Assembly: GCA_023055425.1 (NCBI GenBank)
Contig: JALGPY010000001.1
Location: 113,565,057-113,629,056, forward strand
Length of the DNA stretch: 64,000 nt
Source of the DNA: Linanthus parryae
Taxonomy: Eukaryota > Streptophyta > Magnoliopsida > Ericales > Polemoniaceae
Direction of reading: 5' to 3'
Below, piece after piece: positions 57,541-64,000 of this stretch. Position 1 is the first letter of the stretch, and the number at the start of each line of letters is the position of its first letter. The position numbers and the translations under genes are program-made. The notes below the pieces were generated by a model that saw only the letters and a program-made list of their open reading frames with translations, was not told where the DNA came from and did not search any database.

Positions 57541-58640
57541 TAAGTTAGATTAAAGCTAATTGTATATCCCCATTCTTCAAGAATTAGTTTTAGAATGGTA
57601 CAATAGGGTTTATCTAATTCTGCCAATTAATGAGAATTTGTAAAAAAAAAAAAAAAAATCTGGGGCAAAATTAAACAACAATGATGACTTACATGCGAGT
57701 TGCCTTATGTTGTGTCTATCTTTTGGTTTCACTTTCAGAAACCTCTCCATGTCAAGCTGAGATTTAGGCTCCAGATTTCCCTTTTTCATTTCACACTTTG
57801 AATGTGATTTTCCTATCAATAAACTTGGTGGCTGCGTCTTTCAGCAATCCACTAGATGGTATCATATGTGTACATCCATGTAGTATGAATCTTTAACTTC
57901 TTCCCTTTCCGAACATGTTAATCTTTTTTTGTAGACATACATGTTCTAACTTGGTTGATTTTGCAGGTGAAGCTGAATTCGTAGTTTCTGTTTCTGCAGT
58001 TGCTGTAAAGTGTGTCAGAATTGGTGGTCGTTGCTGCTGCAGTTTCTGCTGTTGTGGATGTCTAATTGCAATCTTGCTTCTCTTTCTTATCCTCCTCGTT
58101 ATTCTTATTATGCACTTCTTTATTCATTTTTTCAGGTTTGTAAATTTAAGTGTTCTTCAGGTTATTCATGAAAAAAACAAGATTTGTCTGTAGTATGCCT
58201 CTAGTCTGTTGTAATGTCATGTATTATATTGGTTTTTGTAAAGTATGTCATAATTTGGCTCTAATTCCTCGAGATTGGGTGGTTTAATTATTTGGTTAAC
58301 ATTTGGAGGAAACCAATTAATTTGGTGTTTTAGTTTGTAAACAACCACACATACAGTTACTATACATGTGAGGTGATGGGTGTTGTTTTATAATTTTTAT
58401 GTCCCTTTGCGGCAAAGTGATAAAAAATAACCACTTTTCTTAATAGTAGTGTCATATCCCCATGGAGACAAAGATAGGGGGTGAAGTGTATTAAATACAA
58501 AAAAAAATTAACTTACAAAACAGACGCCAATGAATTTTTAAAATTAACAAAAAGACCCAATAATTTTGTGAATTTCAAATGGCCGATTTACGAGTGAACC
58601 ATTTGACAAGAGCAACCAAGAACATAGATGATTGACACAA
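57541..58640. other. AT-rich region, no gene recognised
   Basis: An A-tract at 57643-57658. A plus-strand frame at 57915-58193 encodes a hydrophobic Cys/Leu/Ile-rich run (CLIAILLLFLILLVILIM) after a TTTGCAG acceptor-like site. It could be a decayed exon with one membrane segment, but nothing else supports a gene. Confidence 0.35.
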
Positions 58641-59345
58641 TATTTATGCTCTTTTACGGAAGTGCACGGTCAAGTAATACATAAGTTGGTATTTAGACCC
58701 GAAGTTATCGAACCGACGAGGAAAAATTATCATTGTTGATTAAAAAATGTTACTTAAGAAGCTAAGTACGGATAAATGTTGGTTGTTTGATTGCTACAAA
58801 CTAAAAATAGCAAGACTAAATTAATGACTTGGATCAACAAATGGTGAAAATACTAGGTTACCTATAGGTCCCATAAGGTAGTTCAATCTTCTAAGATTCG
58901 TATGAAAACGCGCAATGAATGACTTTTATCTATGTTCGCAAGTTGAGGTTATGAACACCACTCGACATCTCATAACACTACGATACATTCAGTAATGCGG
59001 CATCTCGAACCTCCACACCTACTTCACCGCTGTAACCGTTCAAAAATCTCACCGATCAACGGGCCCTCTTGTTCACAGGCCACTCTGACGATTCATCCTA
59101 ATGGTTGATACTATGTCCATTTACAAGGCCAATCCTACTAACGTTACCTCTCAGTACTTGGTGATTCGGAAATGACTTCTACCTCTCATTTATACTCGGG
59201 TTGTGCACTCTCTTCCTCCAACCTAGATAGATAGCATGTTTGGTTGATCACTACCATTTCACATAGAATAGAGAATAGAAAACAATATAATATCTCCAAA
59301 CTGCACTAAGTTCATCACACATAACACGAATCTATAGCATAAATC
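58641..59345. repeat. Possible degenerate LTR fragment
   Basis: AGTTATCGAACCGACGAGGA (about 58701-58720) resembles the conserved TTATCGTTCCCACGAGGAC segment of the Athila LTRs in this window (27229-27247). The following ~600 bp has the same kind of composition. No boundaries are found. Confidence 0.35.
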
Positions 59346-59596
59346 ATACTACCTATAATAAAAGGAGATATGGCCACTTTGCCAGCTAGGCGTTTTGCAC
59401 ACCGTGGACCATTGATTGGCTTGCATGTGGGTTTGCCGCCATCGTCCTCCAATGGTAGTTTGCCACGTCCTTCTTCGCCACTCCTTTCAATTTATTTCGG
59501 ATTGAAATGTCTGTGTTGTCCTCCTGCGGACCGGTATTTTACTGAGGCTATAATGGCATCATTATGTAATTATGTTATCTGGTCTGGACCGATGCG

Positions 59597-60480
59597 TAAA
59601 TTCGATGAAAAAAATAACGTTTGATAACTTCCGGTTCTGCCCCTGCTATTTGTCATTTACTGGTTGTTTTCAATGGATTTAGTGGTTGTAATTTTGGTGC
59701 AGTCGATGGATATAGATGTAAATTTGTTGAAAAAAATAGATTCAGTTAACTTCCAGTTCTGTCCCTGCTGTGGTCTCTTTATTACCTATCCTGAATAGAG
59801 TTGGTGGCTGTAATTTTGTAGTGTGCTTCGGATCGATACGTAAATTCGATGAAAAAAATAACTTTTGATAACTTCCGGTTCTGCCCCTGCTATTTGTCAT
59901 TTACTGGTTGTTTTCCATAGATTTAGTGGTTGAAATTTTGGTGTAGTGGTTGGATTTAGATGTAAATTTGTTGGAAAAAATAGATTCAGTTAACTTCCAG
60001 TTCTGTCCCTGCTGTGGTCTCTTTATTAGCTATCCTGAATAGAGTTTGTGGCTGTAATTTCGTGGTGTGCTTTGGATGCACATGTAAATTCGATGAAAAA
60101 AATAGAATCTATTAACTTCCGGTTCTGCCCCTGGTGTTTTTGCTTTATGGGATGCCCTCAGTACATTTCGTTGCTGTAAATCGGTTGTGTGACTTGGATG
60201 TAGATGTAAATTTGTTTGAAAAAATAGCTTCAGTTAACTTCCATTTCTGTCCCCGACGTGGTCTCTTAATTAGGTGTCCTGAATATAGTTGTTGGCTGTA
60301 ATTTGGTAGTGTGCTTTGGATGCAGATGTAAATTCGATGAAAAAAAATTAGCTTCTGTTGACTTCCGTTTTTACCCTTCATGTTTGTCTTTTAATGCAAC
60401 TTCTGAATGGATTTTGTGGCTGTGGTTTGGATGTTTGAGTCGGATGTACATGTCAATTCCAGAGCAGAAAAATGGATTAT
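59597..60480. repeat. 122-bp tandem array with two-monomer (244-bp) higher-order pattern
   Basis: Monomers start at 59597, 59719, 59841, 59963, 60084, 60207 and 60329, with a decayed eighth at about 60450. They alternate between TAAATTCGATGAAAAA (type A) and TAAATTTGTTGAAAAA (type B). Type A is followed by ACTTCCGGTTCTGCCCCTG and type B by ACTTCCAGTTCTGTCCCTG. Confidence 0.9.
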
Positions 60481-60499
60481 GTGAATTTACATTTGTGGT

Positions 60500-62210
60500 T
60501 TAGGGTTGTGTCGGATAGATGTTTAGGGTTGCGTCGTTTGCCGACGTACGTACTGTAGGGTCAGAGAATGACCAAAATTCCAAAAGTGAACAGTCTAAAT
60601 TTAGCAGTGGTACTTTTGTAATTAATAATTTTCGGTGGGTACTTTTGTAGTAAGTGACTATATTGACCCTTTTGTGATTAACAATTTTAAGTAGGTTCTT
60701 TTGTAATAAGTTATTTCAGGCACACCTTTAAATTATTCATTACATGCCAATTTCTCTTAATTTCTATCTACGCCCTTGCTACTCGCTGTATTTCAGATGA
60801 TAAAGTATTTGGTTAGAGGGTTATTTCATCTTAAGCATGCTTCCCTCTACATGAGAGAGATGCTTATTCTTCATTAGAGGGTCAGAAGAAATATGCGACG
60901 TTTAGGGTTGCGTCGTTTGCCGACGTACGTACTGTAGGGCCAGAGAATGACCATTTTTCCAAAAGTGAACAGTCTAAATTTAGCAGTGGTACTTTTGTAA
61001 TTAACAATTTTCGGTGGGTACTTTTGTAGTAAGTGACTATATTGACCCTTTTGTGATTAACAATTTTAAGTAGGTTCTTTTGTAATAAGTTATTTCAGGC
61101 ACACCTTTAAATTATTCATTACATGCCAATTTCTCTTAATTTCTATCTACGCCCTTGGTACTAGCTGTATTTCAGATGATAAAGTATTTGGTTAGAGGGT
61201 TATTTCATCTTAAGCATGCCTCCCTCTACATGAGAGAGATGCTTATTCTTCATTAGAGGGTCAGAAGAAATATGCGACGTTTAGGGTTGTGTGGGTTAGA
61301 TGTTTAGGGTTGCGTCGTTTGGCGACGTATGCACTGTGGGGTCAGAGGATGATCAAAAGTCCAAGAGTGAGCTGTCTAAATTTAGCAGAGGTACTTTCGT
61401 AATTAACAATTTTAGGTAGGTACTTTTGTAGTAAGTGATTTTAGGCACAGGTTTAAATTATTCAATATACTCTATTTTGGTTAAAGGGTTATTTGATCTT
61501 GACCATGCTTCCTTCTATTTTGACCGTTTCAACCATGATATTTCCATATGTTTCGGTGTGGGTTTCATATTTGGTGGCCGTAATATTGTCTACTTAGTTG
61601 GATGCAGATGTGAAATTGATAGGAAAAAATAGCTTTTGTTAGGTTCTTTTGTAATAAGTTATTTCGGGCACACCTTTAAATTGTTCATTACATGCCAATT
61701 TCTCTTAATTTCTATCTACGCCCTTGCTACTCGCTGTATTTCAGATGATAAAGTATTTGGTTAGAGGGTTATTTCATATTAAGCATGCTTTCCTCTACAT
61801 GAGAGAGATGCTTATTCTTCATTAGAGGATCAGAAGAAATATGCGACGTTTAGGGTTGTGTCGGTTAGATGTTTAGGGTTGCGTCGTTTGGCGACGTACG
61901 CACTGTGGGGTCAGAGAATGATCAAAAGTCCAAGAGTGAGCTGTCTAAATTTAGCAGAGGTACTTTTGCAATTAACAATTTTAGGTAGGTACTTTTGTAG
62001 TAAGTGATTTTAGGCACAGTTTTAAATTATTCAATATACTCTATTTTGGTTAAAGGGTTATTTGATCTTGACCATGTTTCCTTCTATATTGACCATTTCA
62101 ACCATGGTATTTCCATATGTTTCGGTGTGGGTTTCATATTTGGTGGCCGTAATATTGTCTACTTAGTTGGATGCAGATGTGAAATTGATAGGAAAAAATA
62201 GCTTTTGTTA
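60500..62210. repeat. Large tandem repeats (381-573 bp spacing, four copies)
   Basis: TTTAGGGTTGCGTCGTTTG starts at about 60520, 60901, 61301 and 61873. Copies one and two are nearly identical (for example GTGAACAGTCTAAATTTAGC onward). Copies three and four share a longer, partly different unit (ATATTGTCTACTTAGTTGG). Each contains TTTGCCGACG or TTTGGCGACG, which pairs with the preceding CGTCG. Confidence 0.88.
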
Positions 62211-62560
62211 GATTGATGGAGATGTCATCAAATTGATCCAGAAAGTTATTATTTGTTAGCAGTCGATTTTGCCCTTGCTCATTCAACCTTCCTACGACGG
62301 CGATTATAGTCAGTGGTTGAGGTAATTTGATCGTCTTCTCCCTCAGAACTTTGCCCTCACTCTGTGTCGGTGCTCATTGGTGGGATTAGCACCGCCTTTT
62401 GTTGCTTGGAGCCCAAGTACATGTACTGTTCCCGCCTCTATTCTGACGTGAGCTGCTGTTACACAGCTTACACGTGTCGGAACATTCTCGTGGGTATAAT
62501 GAGACGATGTCTCTGTTCTCCCACTGTCTACTCTCTCCGATCTCTTTCCTGGTATGTGCA
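62211..62560 (+). other. GC-balanced block, possible leader exon
   Basis: Composition changes here from AT-rich to about 50% GC, with CT-rich blocks and a CCTG|GTATGTGC donor-like site at 62551. Short frames are open in both directions. It could be the 5' exon of a gene or of an autonomous element continuing right, but no domain is recognised. Confidence 0.3.
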
Positions 62561-64000
62561 AAGCTCTCTCCCTGTTTTGGGATGAATTTATCCCCTGTTT
62601 TTTTTTCTTTTTTTTTTAAAAAAAATTTTATCCTTTCTCTTCTTCTTCATTTTTTTGCTTCAAAGGTTCGCTGTTGGGGTTGCATGTATGAATTTTGATG
62701 TAAGAGGTGTGTGCAATGGTTTGTCTCTGTTTCTGGATAGTTCTTCTTTATCTTATTAAATTGTTCACTTATATTTTCGCAACATTTTACTCACTGTTTA
62801 ATTTATTTTCCGTTCGGAGGTTGAATGGAGGAGTTGCATGTTCAGACTGGGTACAGTTTCTGGTTGTTGGATAAAATGTGTGTAGTTTGTGGTCAGATTG
62901 GGTTTGGTATGGTGGTCTGGTGTTATTAAATGCTGATGATTTGGTTTATTCTATGTACATAGGTGTTCCACTACAGTTGCATGTACAGATTGATTGCAGT
63001 TTGTAGGTCCCCTATTAAATGTTTATAGTTTGGTGTAATATGGCGTTGGATGTGGAGGTTGGGTGTTATTAAATATCAATGATTTGGTAATTACCTGACT
63101 GTATTGTGTCATGCTATTCAGCAGCTTGTAGATCGTATGTCATAACAAAATTGCCCTGTTTCTGATCAACTTTTGTATCTATTCTTTGCTGTATTTCGTG
63201 CTGGGAACAAAATTTGGTTAGACAGTTGTTTGTTTGATTCAGTGTGTTTGAATATCCCATGTTTAATTGCATTACGTTATCTGTTCCAGCTGGTTTGTGG
63301 GGTTACACATGTGTTGCCGGTTGTGACGAGTTCATTGGACCGCATTGTCGACTGTTTTCCTGGTAAGATGTTCGAATGAATGGTTTGTTCTATGGCATGA
63401 TATCTAAATTTTCCTTTTTTTTTGTTTTTTTTTCTTTTTCTTTTCAATTTGTTTTCTGGGTTTATCTGGTTTTTCAGCGACGTGGAAGGAGCTATTGGGC
63501 TGAGTGGTTGCTCTATTGGCATTGTTGTTTGCATATCACAGGTTCTTTTTTGCAATTTCTGAAATGATGCGGGTACTGTCTTTCAAAATGTTGGCCATAG
63601 CTTGTTTTATTAGTGATGTGTGAACTTCATATGTTGTTATGTGGTCGTAATTCTATTCGATGGTTAAAATTCTACGAGTGCATATTTGTTTGTGTGATTT
63701 GTACAATATGATGATTAATATGATATAATATGGGATGTATGTTAAAAAGATAAATGTCATTACTGGTGATGAATATGTTATGTTAGAACATGTGCGTCAC
63801 TTAAATTTTGTCAGTGAATAAGTAAATTTTGAAGTAGTTTGAATTGAGTTAAGTGTGTATTCACTAACGGCAGCAGACCGTTGCAGAATGAGGGAGGTGG
63901 AAGTTTAGAATGAAAGTCCCAAGATATGGGAAAAAGTCCATCATTCCGTGCATCACAAAAATTCTTCGATTGTAGATTTGTTGTGGTGTGTCCTGAGTAA
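62561..64000. other. AT/T-rich region, no gene recognised
   Basis: Long T-tracts (62597-62620, 63413-63445). TCCAGCTGGTTTGTGGGG (about 63287) and following could be a short exon, but no coherent gene is seen to the window end. Confidence 0.35.

Larger units (their letters stand above)
59346..64000 (+). mobile_element. Candidate Helitron 5' end, continuing past the window
   Basis: An A at 59345 is followed by TCATACTACCTATAATAAAA, similar in layout to the confirmed Helitron start at 49611 (TC, alternating T/A, then AATAR). Tandem arrays follow. No CTRR end with hairpin was found before 64000, so the call rests on the 5' end alone. Confidence 0.3.

Noticed and set aside
57915..58193. Small membrane protein gene
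   Set aside because: One hydrophobic run after an acceptor-like site, but no upstream exon, domain or composition support.
60500..61900. Telomere-like TTTAGGG motifs
   Set aside because: Only isolated single motifs per repeat unit, not tandem telomere repeats.

Overview
This is eukaryotic nuclear DNA from a flowering plant. The evidence is plant-type Ty3/gypsy lineages (a chromodomain-bearing chromovirus, a Tat-type element, an Athila-type element), a Ty1/copia remnant primed by initiator tRNA-Met, a CACTA DNA transposon, a Helitron, a plant mariner-like transposase remnant, and one spliced host gene of the plant ECT/YTHDF family. The species cannot be fixed from the sequence alone. Most of the window is transposon sequence.

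Layout. 1-10073: most of a Tekay/Del-like chromovirus (5' LTR cut by the window edge). It is inserted in the gag of a minus-strand copia element, of which one LTR, the PBS and the gag start remain (10074-10692). 10946-40850: a four-level nest. A degenerate Athila-like solo LTR (10946-12372 plus 40228-40850, TSD CATAC) holds a Tat-type element (12373-40222, TSD CTTGT, minus strand). The 5' LTR of that element holds an Athila-type element (27162-40109, TSD CATCC, minus strand) whose 1233-bp LTRs differ at only about two positions and whose 1803-codon gag-pol is uninterrupted. The Tat element has dual RNase H domains, a 54-bp tandem array, and a multi-exon antisense gene for a plant-mobile-domain-like protein (13769-18080).

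41936-47.9 kb: the one clear host gene, an m6A-reader-type YTH protein on the minus strand. It has six coding exons that join in frame to 646 codons plus a 5' leader exon. It lies between retrotransposon debris and a DNA transposon.

48623-55231: a CACTA element whose two ends are inverted copies of the same ~1.5 kb end around a ~0.54 kb loop that carries a DUF4216 transposase remnant. A 3053-bp Helitron sits in the left arm, and the right arm still shows the pre-insertion sequence. 55.3-64 kb: minisatellites, a mariner-like transposase pseudogene, a possible LTR relic, a possible second Helitron 5' end, a 122-bp array with a two-monomer higher-order pattern, and ~0.4-0.57 kb repeats. No host gene was recognised there.

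How the parts relate: apart from the YTH gene everything is transposon biology. The nesting order (solo LTR, then Tat, then Athila) agrees with the LTR divergences seen by eye (Tat about 2%, Athila about 0.2%). The Athila copy is the only element here that looks recent and coding-competent.
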